DNA of 45,493 bases, taken from positions 1 to 45,493 of the forward strand of contig JASGLT010000013.1 of assembly GCA_030156945.1 (NCBI GenBank), in the 5' to 3' direction. Position 1 is the stretch's first letter. Every line of letters begins with the position of its first letter. The notes below the pieces were generated by a model, which saw nothing but the letters and a program-made list of their open reading frames with translations, was not told the DNA's origin and ran no database searches. This DNA is from Thermococcaceae archaeon (lineage in GTDB: Archaea; Methanobacteriota_B; Thermococci; Thermococcales; Thermococcaceae). Both the position numbers and the translations under genes were made by a program. Positions 8,518-16,154 of this stretch are shown here, in pieces.

Positions 8518-9141
8518 ATGCGGAAGCTTTTGGTTTTTGTCCTTTTGGCACTGCTGGTGGTTTTGGGCGGGTGCATAGGAGGAACCTCCGAGACCCAGAC
8601 GAGCACTTCGGAACAGCCTTCCACATCAACTTCCACTATGCCCCTCGGCGAATGGAAGGCAGACGGGATAATAGGCGAGAACGAGTACAGCCACGAGCTC
8701 TCCCTCGCCGGCGGGAAGCTGGTGATCTACTGGAGGAACGATGACGAGTACCTTTACATGGCCCTCAAGGGGGAAACGACGGGATGGATAGCGATAGGAT
8801 TTGAGCCGAGCCGGGCTATGAAAGACGCGGACATGGTCTTTGGGTGGGTTGAAAACGGAGAGGTGAAGATTGTAGACGCCTACTCCACCGGAACTTACGG
8901 CCCACATCCGCCCGACGAAAACCTCGGCGGGAGCAGTGACATTTTAGAGTACGCTGGAAAGGAAGAGAATGGAGTTACGATAATAGAGTTCAAGAGGAAG
9001 CTCGACACGGGAGACCAGTACGATAAGGCATTCAGCCCCGGCCAAAAGGTGAAGTTCATCTTTGCAATGGCAGACAGCGACGACTTCACGGCCAAGCACA
9101 ACGTAGCCAAAGGGAGCGGGGAACTCCAGCTCGAAGGGTGA
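8518..9141 (+). CDS. DOMON-domain lipoprotein
   Basis: This 207-residue protein has a lipoprotein signal (lipobox LGGC, C19), a Ser/Thr-rich linker (23-41) and one DOMON domain (about 45-205). DOMON domains bind heme or sugars. In the cytochrome type the heme ligands are a Met and a His: here M101/M106 (AMKDADM) and H194 (KHNVAKG) are in the right places. The start is the ATG at 8518 behind GGGTG, not the earlier TTG. It is followed six bases later by a histidine-containing four-helix protein, the arrangement of DOMON/b561 electron-transfer pairs. Divergent transcription from the molybdopterin-type gene suggests a shared redox module. Confidence 0.82.
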   Translation: MRKLLVFVLLALLVVLGGCIGGTSETQTSTSEQPSTSTSTMPLGEWKADGIIGENEYSHELSLAGGKLVIYWRNDDEYLYMALKGETTGWIAIGFEPSRAMKDADMVFGWVENGEVKIVDAYSTGTYGPHPPDENLGGSSDILEYAGKEENGVTIIEFKRKLDTGDQYDKAFSPGQKVKFIFAMADSDDFTAKHNVAKGSGELQLEG

Positions 9142-9147
9142 TGAGAG

Positions 9148-9501
9148 ATGGAGCCGTTTCAGGTTCACGCCATTTTGAACTCCCTTGCTCTCCTCTCCTT
9201 CCTTGCGGGGGCTTATCAAGCTAAAAAGCACGACCTAAAGCGCCACCACCTCTTTGTCTACTCGGCTGTGGGGCTTCTCACGCTCGGAGTTGCCTACATG
9301 CTCTACACCATCGGCGGCGTCCCCTCAAGCCACGGGAAGCTCGGCCTCTTCGTGTACCTCTACGTCCTCTTCGCGGCCACGAGTGGGAAGCTCTTCCTTG
9401 GAAGAAAGCTCAAGAGGGAGCAGCACAGGCTTATAGCCATCACGGCTGTTCTACTGCTGGCGCTTCAGATACTTTTCGGGCTTTATCTCTACGTCCTCTA
9501 A
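9148..9501 (+). CDS. Four-helix membrane protein with b561-like histidines
   Basis: This 117-residue protein has four predicted transmembrane helices (about 5-22, 35-55, 65-80 and 95-116). Histidines sit at helix ends: H7, H28, H33/H34, H62 and H93. Such spacing resembles cytochrome b561 or DUF420-type proteins, where paired histidines bind heme, but heme binding is not proven by sequence. It lies six bases behind the DOMON lipoprotein gene and is probably its membrane partner. The last four bases overlap the convergent acetyltransferase gene. Confidence 0.65.
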   Translation: MEPFQVHAILNSLALLSFLAGAYQAKKHDLKRHHLFVYSAVGLLTLGVAYMLYTIGGVPSSHGKLGLFVYLYVLFAATSGKLFLGRKLKREQHRLIAITAVLLLALQILFGLYLYVL

Positions 9502-10028
9502 CCCTCTTTTTTCAGCACCACGAACTCTTTGTACTCCATCACCTTGGCGAAGCCCTTTCTCAAATAATATGAATAAGCCCCAAGCTCCGGGAAGGTTATC
9601 ACATATGCCTCCTCCCCCAGCTCCTTCAGTCTCTCCACCGCAAACTCCAGGAGCCTTGAGCCGTAGCCCTTTCCTTTGTACTCGGGATGAACCATGAAGA
9701 ACTCAATGAGGCCGGTTTTTTCGTCTTTTATCTCCTCGGGCACCCACCATACGTCTTTGCCTTCCAGATTGTAAACGAGGGCAACGGTTCCCGCGACCTT
9801 TCCTTCACTGTCCCTCAGAACGTACAGCTCGTCGAATTCCTTCCCGAGGCGGAACTCAAGGAAGGGCTCGTAAACTCTCTTAAAGCCCTCAAAATCATCG
9901 GGGGAGGGCTTATTTTCCACCCATTCGAGAGCTGGATAGGCCCCATTGGTAGACTGATACACCCTGAAGACGAACTTCAGGAGCTCGTCCTTGAGGGAGA
10001 GCGGGTTTTCGACCCTTTCAATTTTCAT
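9498..10028 (-). CDS. GNAT family N-acetyltransferase
   Basis: This 176-residue GNAT enzyme has the acetyl-CoA-binding motif A, VHPEYKGKGYGSRLLEFA, near residues 115-130, preceded by the typical beta-strand EFFM, and ends with YYLRKGFAKVMEYKEFVVL. The longest frame begins ten codons earlier, but GGTGGT lies directly before the ATG at 10028, so that start is preferred. The acceptor (protein, amino acid or small amine) cannot be read from sequence. It converges with the b561-like gene and overlaps it by four bases. Confidence 0.82.
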   Translation of the reverse strand: MKIERVENPLSLKDELLKFVFRVYQSTNGAYPALEWVENKPSPDDFEGFKRVYEPFLEFRLGKEFDELYVLRDSEGKVAGTVALVYNLEGKDVWWVPEEIKDEKTGLIEFFMVHPEYKGKGYGSRLLEFAVERLKELGEEAYVITFPELGAYSYYLRKGFAKVMEYKEFVVLKKEG

Positions 10029-10096
10029 GGTACCACCGTTGCCCATTTCAATGGCCATCTAAAATAGGCTTTTGGTTCGAAGGGAAAGCTTAAATA

Positions 10097-10110
10097 TTAG
10101 GAAAGCCTAA
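10097..10110. promoter_or_regulatory. TTAGG-N4-CCTAA operator at the BCP promoter
   Basis: This is a perfect palindrome, TTAGG AAAG CCTAA, directly behind the TATA-like CTTAAATAT (10089-10097) and 18 bases before the ATG of the peroxiredoxin gene. A bound regulator would block transcription start. The half sites equal those of the bacterial DtxR/IdeR consensus. Confidence 0.6.
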
Positions 10111-10127
10111 CTAATCTGGTGATAACC

Positions 10128-10583
10128 ATGAACTATCTGGAGATAAAAGTGCTCGATGAGAACGGCGAGGAAAAGCCCCTGAAGGACTTCGTCCTCGGAA
10201 AGTGGACGGTCCTCTACTTCTACCCCAAGGACAACACGCCCGGATGCACGACTGAGGCAAAAGAGTTCAGCGAGCTCATTGAAGAGTTTGAGAAGCTCGG
10301 CGTCCAGGTTATTGGCGTCTCCCGCGATTCACCGGAGAGCCATGAAAGATTTAAGGAGAAGCACGGCCTCAAGGTTAAACTTCTCAGCGACCCGAACGCG
10401 GAGCTCCATAAGGCACTCGGGGCGTGGGGCAAGAAGAAGCGCTACGGCAGGGAGTACGAGGGGGCGATAAGGAGCACCTTCATCCTTAATCCAGAGGGGG
10501 AGATCGTCTGGAAGAAGATAAACGTTAGAGCCAAAGGGCACGCGGCTAAGGTTCTTGAGACCGTTAAAGAGCTGATTGGTTAG
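10128..10583 (+). CDS. bcp: Peroxiredoxin, BCP/PrxQ type
   Basis: This thiol peroxidase of 151 residues reduces hydrogen peroxide and organic peroxides. The peroxidatic cysteine is C40 in the signature DNTPGCTTEAKEF. The resolving cysteine often found five residues later is absent (K45), and no other cysteine occurs in the protein, so it works as a 1-Cys enzyme with an external reductant. GGTGAT lies just before the ATG at 10128; the GTG nine bases upstream is less likely. The TTAGG palindrome in its promoter places it in a possible metal- or redox-controlled regulon with the ferritin-like gene downstream. Confidence 0.93.
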   Translation: MNYLEIKVLDENGEEKPLKDFVLGKWTVLYFYPKDNTPGCTTEAKEFSELIEEFEKLGVQVIGVSRDSPESHERFKEKHGLKVKLLSDPNAELHKALGAWGKKKRYGREYEGAIRSTFILNPEGEIVWKKINVRAKGHAAKVLETVKELIG

Positions 10584-11515
10584 TTTTCCTTTTCCAAAAA
10601 CTCTTCAAAAACCTTCAAGAACTTCTCCGGCTTTTCTTCGTGGGGCAAGTGGCCGCATTCCTCCATAACCACCAGCTCAGCGTTGGGAAGGGTTTTCGCA
10701 AGTTTCTCCCCGCTTTCGAGGGGCACTATCCTGTCCTCCCTGCAGTGGACTATGAGTGCGGGAACTTCAAGGCCCTTCAGCTCCCTAGCGATGTCCGGGA
10801 AGCTTGAGTACTTCATCACCCAGAAAAGCCCTCTATCCCAGTCTCTAGCTTTTAGAGGCGCCTTATATCCTTCCCTGACTTCGTCGGTCAGCTTGCTCTG
10901 GTTGTACCACGCGTTATCAAGAACCTCCTCAAGTCTTCCCACCGAGGAGCGTATGAAGAGCGGGAAGAACTTCTCTGTGAGCGGGAGGGAGTAAAGGATG
11001 CGCTGGAGCGTGGAGGGTTCCCTCGGACTCCATGCAGGAGCAACAAGCACGAGCTTCTCAACCCTCTCGGGGGCCTTGAGCGCCACCAGTAGAGCGACTC
11101 CAGCTCCGGCCGAGTGCCCCACGAGCACTGCCTTCTCCATGCCAAGCTTATCCATGAGTTCTATGGTCAGCCCGGCCGCCCCTTCCGGCGAGTAGGGGTT
11201 GCAGGGGAGCCCACTCGGATCTTTCCTCTCCGTGAAGCCGAAGCCCGGCCTGTCGAAGGCCACGATTCTACCACTGAGGTTGCTTGAGAGAACGTACCTC
11301 CAAGAGTAGGTGCTCGCCCCAAAGCCGTGTAGAAGGAGGATGTTCTCGCCCTCTCCCGGCCTTTCGACGTAGTAGACCTTCAGCCCGCAGACCTCAACGA
11401 ACTTCCCCTCTTTCGGGGCAACTTTCTCGACATCTTCTCCCGTGCTCGGAACTGGAATTACGTGAAGGAACACCAGAATCAAAACGAGTGCGACGAGAAC
11501 TTTTCGCCTTTCCAT
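10580..11515 (-). CDS. Membrane-anchored or secreted alpha/beta hydrolase
   Basis: This 311-residue hydrolase has an N-terminal hydrophobic segment (5-22) that serves as signal or anchor. The alpha/beta fold follows: oxyanion motif LLLHGFGAS near 61, nucleophile GHSAGAG near 133 (catalytic Ser), Asp in HCREDRIVP near 255, and catalytic His in ECGHLPHEEKPE near 285. Such enzymes act as esterases, lipases or C-C hydrolases; the substrate is not predictable. The stop overlaps the convergent bcp gene by four bases. The ribosome site is weak. Confidence 0.85.
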   Translation of the reverse strand: MERRKVLVALVLILVFLHVIPVPSTGEDVEKVAPKEGKFVEVCGLKVYYVERPGEGENILLLHGFGASTYSWRYVLSSNLSGRIVAFDRPGFGFTERKDPSGLPCNPYSPEGAAGLTIELMDKLGMEKAVLVGHSAGAGVALLVALKAPERVEKLVLVAPAWSPREPSTLQRILYSLPLTEKFFPLFIRSSVGRLEEVLDNAWYNQSKLTDEVREGYKAPLKARDWDRGLFWVMKYSSFPDIARELKGLEVPALIVHCREDRIVPLESGEKLAKTLPNAELVVMEECGHLPHEEKPEKFLKVFEEFLEKEN

Positions 11516-11565
11516 GCCCTCGGCCCCCTATCAAATCTCCACCATTTCCTCAAAAACCTTATTAG

Positions 11566-11579
11566 TTCGGCCTTCCTAA
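11566..11579. promoter_or_regulatory. TTCGG-N4-CCTAA operator before the ferritin-like gene
   Basis: TTCGG CCTT CCTAA is a one-mismatch copy of the TTAGG palindrome. It follows the TATA-like CCTTATTAG (11558-11566) and ends 16 bases before the ATG, the same geometry as at bcp. Confidence 0.5.
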
Positions 11580-11595
11580 CCATAATGGTGATACC

Positions 11596-12072
11596 ATGAA
11601 CGAGCTTGAAGCCTTAGCCCTGGCCCTTGAGGTCGAGAAGAACGAGCTTAATTTCTACCTGAAGCTTGCAAGGAAGGCCACGGACGAGAGGGCTAAGAAG
11701 ATGTTCCTATTCTTAGCCAAGGAAGAGGCCGAGCACTGGGGCCTCTTTGAGGAGAAGTTCGTGGAGAGGCTCATAGAGAAGTGCGAGCTCCCAACTGTTG
11801 ACAAAGAACTCGCAGAAAAACTGATCGTTGAGGAGCCCGAGACCCTCAGCGAGGTTGATGCTGTGAAAGTAGGTATGGAGCAGGAAAAGCTCACCTGGGA
11901 GTTCTACGAGAAGGCCGCAAAGGAGGCGGAACACGAGAGCGTCAGAAGGCTCTTTGAGGAGCTGGCCAAAGTGGAGAAGGCCCACTACGAGCTTCTGAAG
12001 GCCCAGTACGACTCGGTCATGAAAACGGGCATATGGATGGACTACCAGGACTTCAGCTTGGAGGTGGACTGA
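11596..12072 (+). CDS. Ferritin-like diiron protein (two-repeat, COG1633-like)
   Basis: This 158-residue all-helical protein has two related halves. Each half carries the diiron pattern: E-x6-Y plus EExxH (AKEEAEHWG near 50), and E...Y plus EKxxH (KVEKAHYEL near 130). Ferritin-like proteins of this type bind a dinuclear metal centre and take part in iron oxidation or peroxide reduction; there is no rubredoxin domain as in true rubrerythrin. GGTGAT precedes the ATG. It lies in the iron/peroxide block and shares the C-terminal layout (K/MExxHYxxLKxxY) with ferritin-like genes at 26797, 40319 and 43344. Confidence 0.85.
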   Translation: MNELEALALALEVEKNELNFYLKLARKATDERAKKMFLFLAKEEAEHWGLFEEKFVERLIEKCELPTVDKELAEKLIVEEPETLSEVDAVKVGMEQEKLTWEFYEKAAKEAEHESVRRLFEELAKVEKAHYELLKAQYDSVMKTGIWMDYQDFSLEVD

Positions 12073-12454
12073 TCTCTCTTTCAACCAGCACGTTAACGAG
12101 CTTTACTTCTTTCCCCAGCTTCCTTTTTAGTGCCTCAATGATCTCGGGGTCGTTAACGTCGATAATCCTTTCGTTCTCGATGAGATTTATATGGGGCTTT
12201 GTGTTGATTTCAACTCTCGTCTCTCCCCCAACGGAGAAAAGCTCAATGAGACCGAGTTCTTTAAGGGTCATCAGGTTGGAATAAAGCGTCGAGAAGCTAA
12301 CGGTTGGAAAATCTTCTCTAATTCTCTCAAGAAGGCTGTTCAGTGAGGGATGCTCGCTTCCGATCTCGTTTAAGACTTCAATCAGCTTTAACCTCTGGGG
12401 CGTCATCTTGTAGCCATTCTCCCGGAGCATTTTAACCGCTTTTTCCTTCCACAT
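12053..12454 (-). CDS. Fur/PerR-family transcriptional regulator
   Basis: This 133-residue protein has the Fur winged helix: ENGYKMTPQRLKLIEVL at 14-30 and a recognition-helix region TVSFSTLYSNLMTLKELGLI near 50-70. The dimerisation domain holds PHINLIENERIIDV near 93, where typical Fur proteins have a His-rich HHxH cluster followed by CGKIIDV. Only one His remains and there is no cysteine, so metal binding is probably altered; the Thermococcus kodakarensis Fur homologue is also reported as cryptic. A TATA box about 25 bases before the ATG and no ribosome site suggest a leaderless mRNA. It is divergent from the Dps gene, with a palindrome between them. Confidence 0.85.
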   Translation of the reverse strand: MWKEKAVKMLRENGYKMTPQRLKLIEVLNEIGSEHPSLNSLLERIREDFPTVSFSTLYSNLMTLKELGLIELFSVGGETRVEINTKPHINLIENERIIDVNDPEIIEALKRKLGKEVKLVNVLVEREISPPPS

Positions 12455-12493
12455 GCTTAGATGTGTGCCCTCCAGGTTTATAAGCCTTCCTAA

Positions 12494-12510
12494 TTAGAAG
12501 CAATTTCTAA
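12494..12510. promoter_or_regulatory. TTAGAA-N5-TTCTAA palindrome between fur-like and dps genes
   Basis: TTAGAA GCAAT TTCTAA is a perfect 17-base palindrome, similar in form to PerR/Fur-type boxes. It sits in the divergent intergenic region 40 bases from the regulator start and 50 bases from the Dps start. A related word, GTAGAAGCAAC, recurs at 12528-12538 beside the Dps TATA region. Autoregulation and control of dps by the Fur-like protein is the simplest reading. Confidence 0.5.
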
Positions 12511-12559
12511 ATAGAAAAGCTTATTAAGTAGAAGCAACAACTAACAACTGGTGAAACCC

Positions 12560-13111
12560 ATGTCGGAACACAACAGAAGGCTCGTCGAGAAGGCGGGCAT
12601 AGATGTGGAGAAGCTTTTGGACATGCTTTTGAGGGCGGCCGCGGCGGAATTTACAACCTACTACTATTACACCGTCTTGAGGAACCATGCAGCCGGCCTT
12701 GAAGGAGAAACCATAAAGGAGATCGTTGAGGACGCGCGCCTTGAGGACAGGAACCACTTCGAGGCCCTGGTTCCAAGGATATACGAGCTCGGCGGGGAGC
12801 TTCCGAGGGACATCGTGGACTTCTCGAAGATGGCCTGGTGCCGCGATGCCTACCTTCCAGAGGAGCCGACGATTGAGAACATTCTAAAGGTGCTACTTGA
12901 GGCGGAGCGCTGTGCGGTTGGAGTGTACACGGAGATATGCAACTACACCTTCGGCAAAGACCCGAGAACCTACGACCTGGCTCTGGCTATCCTCCACGAG
13001 GAGATAGAGCACGAGGCATGGTTTGAGGAACTCCTAACAGGAAAGCCGAGCGGCCACTTCAGGAGAAGCAAGCCCGGAGAGAGTCCGTATGTTTCAAAGT
13101 TTCTGAGGTGA
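12560..13111 (+). CDS. Dps-like ferritin (DPSL, thioferritin type)
   Basis: This 183-residue ferritin-fold protein is of the archaeal Dps-like class, which forms 12-subunit cages that oxidise Fe(II) with peroxide and store the mineral. Expected ligands are E30 ([10 protein letters not shown]), E62/H66 ([10 protein letters not shown]), E115, and E148/H151 (HEEIEHEAW). Cysteines C94, C118 and C127 are present; the paired cysteines near the metal site distinguish archaeal DPSL from bacterial Dps. The start is the ATG at 12560 behind GGTGAAA, not the upstream GTG. It lies 66 bases before the encapsulin gene, and the same neighbours occur in Pyrococcus furiosus. Confidence 0.9.
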   Translation: MSEHNRRLVEKAGIDVEKLLDMLLRAAAAEFTTYYYYTVLRNHAAGLEGETIKEIVEDARLEDRNHFEALVPRIYELGGELPRDIVDFSKMAWCRDAYLPEEPTIENILKVLLEAERCAVGVYTEICNYTFGKDPRTYDLALAILHEEIEHEAWFEELLTGKPSGHFRRSKPGESPYVSKFLR

Positions 13112-13177
13112 TTCCCTCCCCACATTTTTGATGAAAAAATTTATCTGGGAAGAATTAGACCTTATGGTGGTGATTCC

Positions 13178-14215
13178 ATGCTGGGGTTGAATCCTGTTTC
13201 GATATCTAGAGAAAAGCCTCTCTCCAAGGAAGAGATTGCGCAGGCACTCCGCTGGGCAATTGAGGCCGAACTTGACGCCATAAACTTCTACGAGCAGTTT
13301 GCACGGTTCATAGAGGATGAAAAGCTTAGAGCAGTTTTCTTGGATGTTGCCAGGGAGGAGAAGGCGCACGTCGGTGAGTTCATGGCACTGCTCCTTCACC
13401 TCGACTTAGAGCAGGTGGGGGAGCTTAAAGACGGTTTTAAAGAGGTAGAGGAGATGACCGGGATCAGGACTGAACTCTCCCCCGGAGACCCTGGGAAACA
13501 GACTTCAGACTACATGAAGGTTCTCAAGGAGGCCCTCATGGGCGCCGTTGAAAGGGGAAGGGTTCTTTACAACGCACTGCCCCGGACGAAAATGCTTGGC
13601 CTGCAGTCCTATAGGGTCGATGTGATAGAGCAGAAGGACGGCGTTAGGGTAGTAAAACAGGAGTACAGGCCGATACCACTTCTCACAAAGAAGTTCTACG
13701 TTGGTCTCAGGGAGCTCAGTGACGGCTCATTTGACCCTGCAGTTGCCGTCAAGGCAGGGGAGCTCCTCGTTAAGGACGAGGAAGCTCTGATAGTGAATGG
13801 ACTTCTCTCGGCAGGGGTCAAGAAGGTTCCGCTCACAGATTGGGTGACAACTGAGGAGGCACTGGACAACCTGATGGCAGCACTCCAAACTGCCGGGGAA
13901 TCTTCTTCCGGACCTTTCGGCCTCGTGATCAACCCCAAACGGTATGCAAAGCTGCTCAGAGTCCATGAGCAGGGAGGAAAAATGCTGATTGAAGTCCTCA
14001 ACAAGGTGTTCCGTGGAGGGATCTTTGTAACACCCAACGTGGACGAGAACAAGGTAATAGTTTTCGCAAACACTCCTGCAGTCCTTGATATCGTCATTGG
14101 ACAGGAGGTGGATCTTAAGGAGCTTGGGCCGGAGGGGGAGGAGGTTGCCTTCTTGGCAAGTGAGGCCCTTGCCCTAAGGGTCAAGGATCCGAGTGCCATC
14201 GTTGTCCTTGAGTGA
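13178..14215 (+). CDS. Encapsulin shell protein with fused ferritin-like cargo domain
   Basis: This 345-residue fusion corresponds to the Pyrococcus furiosus virus-like-particle protein. Residues 1-95 are an encapsulated-ferritin-like domain with diiron ligands E31, E61 and H64 (EEKAH). A linker (96-112) leads to an HK97-fold encapsulin shell domain (about 113-345) with LKEALMGAVERGRVLYNALP near its start and EALALRVKDPSAIVVL at its end. Shells of this kind self-assemble and take up iron, with the ferritin domains tethered inside as ferroxidase, so cargo loading needs no targeting peptide. GGTGGTGAT precedes the ATG, and a T-rich terminator follows. The function is well supported by homology. 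Confidence 0.96.
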   Translation: MLGLNPVSISREKPLSKEEIAQALRWAIEAELDAINFYEQFARFIEDEKLRAVFLDVAREEKAHVGEFMALLLHLDLEQVGELKDGFKEVEEMTGIRTELSPGDPGKQTSDYMKVLKEALMGAVERGRVLYNALPRTKMLGLQSYRVDVIEQKDGVRVVKQEYRPIPLLTKKFYVGLRELSDGSFDPAVAVKAGELLVKDEEALIVNGLLSAGVKKVPLTDWVTTEEALDNLMAALQTAGESSSGPFGLVINPKRYAKLLRVHEQGGKMLIEVLNKVFRGGIFVTPNVDENKVIVFANTPAVLDIVIGQEVDLKELGPEGEEVAFLASEALALRVKDPSAIVVLE

Positions 14216-14240
14216 CCTTTTATTTACCCCCTCTCCTGCG

Positions 14241-14266
14241 TTTTTTGTTTTTGTGACTCTGTTTTT
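14241..14266 (+). terminator. Oligo-T terminator after encapsulin
   Basis: Runs TTTTTTGTTTTT (14241-14252) and TTTTT (14262-14266) lie 25-50 bases after the encapsulin stop. T-rich tracts without a hairpin are the usual transcription terminators in Thermococcales. This separates encapsulin from the next ferritin-like gene, which has its own TATA box. Confidence 0.65.
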
Positions 14267-14354
14267 CATGTCCCTCTTGTTCTGGGGACACACCAGTGAT
14301 TTATGCAAAAAGGGTTATATATTTCGAACACCAAACGTATAACTGGTGAGGTCT

Positions 14355-14801
14355 ATGGTTGAGCCACTCGTTAAGAAGGCCTCCGAAGTTGAGGATAAGG
14401 CGGCCAAAAGTTATACTGAAGGACTGGCAAAGATAAGGGGCCAGGGACTGAAGTACACTGCCACGGAGGCCGTTATAACGCGGATAGCCGTTGACACAAT
14501 AATTCACAAGCATCTGATGAAGGCCATCCTTGAGGCTCAGAAGGAGCTTGAAAAAGTTGGAAAAGGATATGAGCACGTTAAAGAGCCGATGGACATTGAA
14601 ATATCGGGGGAGCAGGCCCTTCTTGTCAAGCGCTTCGCCGAGATGCACCTTGAGATAGAGAAGGACATGATAGAAACCTACCAGAAGATGGCGGAGAAGA
14701 TGACCCACCCGCTCTTCAAGGGGCTTGCTGAAGCGCTCGCCAAGAACGAACAGGAGCACCACAGGCTCCTGGCGGAGCTTATAGCGAAATATAAGGAGTG
14801 A
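14355..14801 (+). CDS. Ferritin-like helical protein downstream of encapsulin
   Basis: This 148-residue helical protein shows paired metal-type motifs: E...H (AVDTIIHKHLMKAI near 52-60), E-I-E with nearby tyrosine (HLEIEKDMIETYQKM near 105-118) and KNEQEHHRLL near 134-143, an ExxH of ferritin type. The N-terminal half has few acidic ligands, so it may be a degenerate or half-site ferritin-like protein. TATA box GGTTATATATT and TTCGAAC just behind it form the promoter. ATG 14355 is chosen because GGTGAG precedes it by four bases. Its position after encapsulin suggests an iron-related role; this is inference. Confidence 0.72.
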   Translation: MVEPLVKKASEVEDKAAKSYTEGLAKIRGQGLKYTATEAVITRIAVDTIIHKHLMKAILEAQKELEKVGKGYEHVKEPMDIEISGEQALLVKRFAEMHLEIEKDMIETYQKMAEKMTHPLFKGLAEALAKNEQEHHRLLAELIAKYKE

Positions 14802-14904
14802 ACTGAAGGGGATTTGACCGCTTGAGGTTCTCCACTTATACTCTTATTTTCCCTCGGAAATATGGGGCATAAAATGTGATGATTTTAATGGGAGGTGAGT
14901 GAAA

Positions 14905-15717
14905 ATGGTAGTCCTCGATGAGCCGCTCCCCTACGTGGGAGTGAAGCCAATTCAGGTGATAACTGCGATAGCAGTACTGATAGTAGGCTACATCGTGGCA
15001 AAGATAATCGTTAGAGCCTTCAGAAAGGGCCTGAAGAAGACGAAGCTCCCGGAGCTCGTCGTTGAGTTCCTTGGGAGGTTCCTAAGTGCCCTCCTCTACG
15101 TGGCGGTGCTACTGCTGGCAGTTAGGGCCTTGGGCATCGAAGTCGGTTCAGTAGTTCTCGGCCTGTCAGCTGTTATAGGCTTGATCTTGGGCTTCGGTAT
15201 GCAGGACACGCTAACAAACCTGGCAGCTGGAGTCTGGATTGCCGCGTTAAGGCCGATTGACATGGGTGAAGTCGTTGAGGTAGCTGGAAAAGTCGGTAAG
15301 GTTAACGCGGTCGGCATAATGAGCACCGAGCTTTTAACAGCTGACAACGTGCTCATAACGATCCCCAACAAGCTCGTCTGGGGGAATGTAATCACCAACT
15401 ACACCAGGATGCCCACGAGGAGGGTTGACGTCAACGTCGGCGTCGCCTACGGAACAGACCTCGACAGGACCATTAAAATCGCCATGGACCTCATGCAGAA
15501 CCATCCGAAGGTTCTCAAGGACCCGGCTCCGACGGTGGTTATAACTGAGCTCGCAGACTCTTCAATAAACCTCCAGCTCAGGGCCTGGGCGAAAACGGAG
15601 GACTACTGGGCGGTCAAGGGTGACCTCACCAAGGGCATCTACGAGGCCTACATGAAAGAAGGAATAGAGATACCCTTCCCGCAGATGGATGTGCATATCA
15701 GGGAGATGCCCCAGTGA
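14905..15717 (+). CDS. Small-conductance mechanosensitive channel (MscS family)
   Basis: This 270-residue channel protects cells against hypo-osmotic shock. Three transmembrane helices are visible (about 15-35, 55-75 and 80-100). The pore helix has GLILGFGMQDTLTNLAAGVWIA, and the beta domain follows with RPIDMGEVVEVAGKVGKV and DNVLITIPNKLVWGNVITNYTR, all typical of the family. GGAGGTGA lies six bases before the ATG at 14905; the upstream GTG overlaps the ribosome site and is unlikely. The stop overlaps the convergent glycosylase-like gene by 20 bases. Confidence 0.94.
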   Translation: MVVLDEPLPYVGVKPIQVITAIAVLIVGYIVAKIIVRAFRKGLKKTKLPELVVEFLGRFLSALLYVAVLLLAVRALGIEVGSVVLGLSAVIGLILGFGMQDTLTNLAAGVWIAALRPIDMGEVVEVAGKVGKVNAVGIMSTELLTADNVLITIPNKLVWGNVITNYTRMPTRRVDVNVGVAYGTDLDRTIKIAMDLMQNHPKVLKDPAPTVVITELADSSINLQLRAWAKTEDYWAVKGDLTKGIYEAYMKEGIEIPFPQMDVHIREMPQ

Positions 15718-16150
15718 GGTCTTTCCTCCTTTCCCATTTCTCAACCCCGCCCTCCACCGGGAAGAACACGGGGTTTGGCTCGATTTTCTTCTCTTCCTTT
15801 AGCGCCTCGTACCGCTCTGCATCCCTCTTCTGGAGCTTTTTGAGGAGGTGCTGGAATTCGTACTCCAGCTGGCCCCTCGTCACGGGAATCTTCTCCTCGA
15901 GCTCCAGAGCCTCTATCTTCCCGACCTCAAAGCGGTAGCCCCGCCTCTGCGACTCCTTCCACACTTCGTAGAGGTATGCATTTATCGCCCTCAGGGGCTC
16001 GGGATGGTTTTTGAAGCGCTCGAGCTGGGGATGGTTCCTGTAGCCCCTCGTCTTGCCCTCGAGCACTTTCTTGGCGAGCAAGCCCTCCCTCCATAGGGCG
16101 ACGAGGCCTTTGGAGTCGAGGTATTTGGGGTGGAGGGACCAGAGGCGCGT
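15698..16150 (-). CDS. Pyrimidine-dimer DNA glycosylase-like protein with ACG in place of the start codon
   Basis: This is a 150-residue protein of the pyrimidine dimer DNA glycosylase (Pyr_excise, T4 endonuclease V-like) family. Family-type segments are RLWSLHPKYLDSKGLVALWREGLLAKKVL at the start, the NHPQLERFKNHPEPLRAIN region, and VTRGQLEYEFQHLLKKL near 100. Such enzymes are predicted to act on UV photoproducts. GGAGGTGA lies four bases before the codon aligning with the normal start, but that codon is ACG (16148-16150), with no ATG, GTG or TTG suitably placed. Either ATG mutated to ACG, a rare non-canonical start is used, or there is a base error. The preceding gene is also broken. Confidence 0.7.
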   Translation of the reverse strand, partial: TRLWSLHPKYLDSKGLVALWREGLLAKKVLEGKTRGYRNHPQLERFKNHPEPLRAINAYLYEVWKESQRRGYRFEVGKIEALELEEKIPVTRGQLEYEFQHLLKKLQKRDAERYEALKEEKKIEPNPVFFPVEGGVEKWERRKDLTGASP

Positions 16151-16154
16151 AAAA

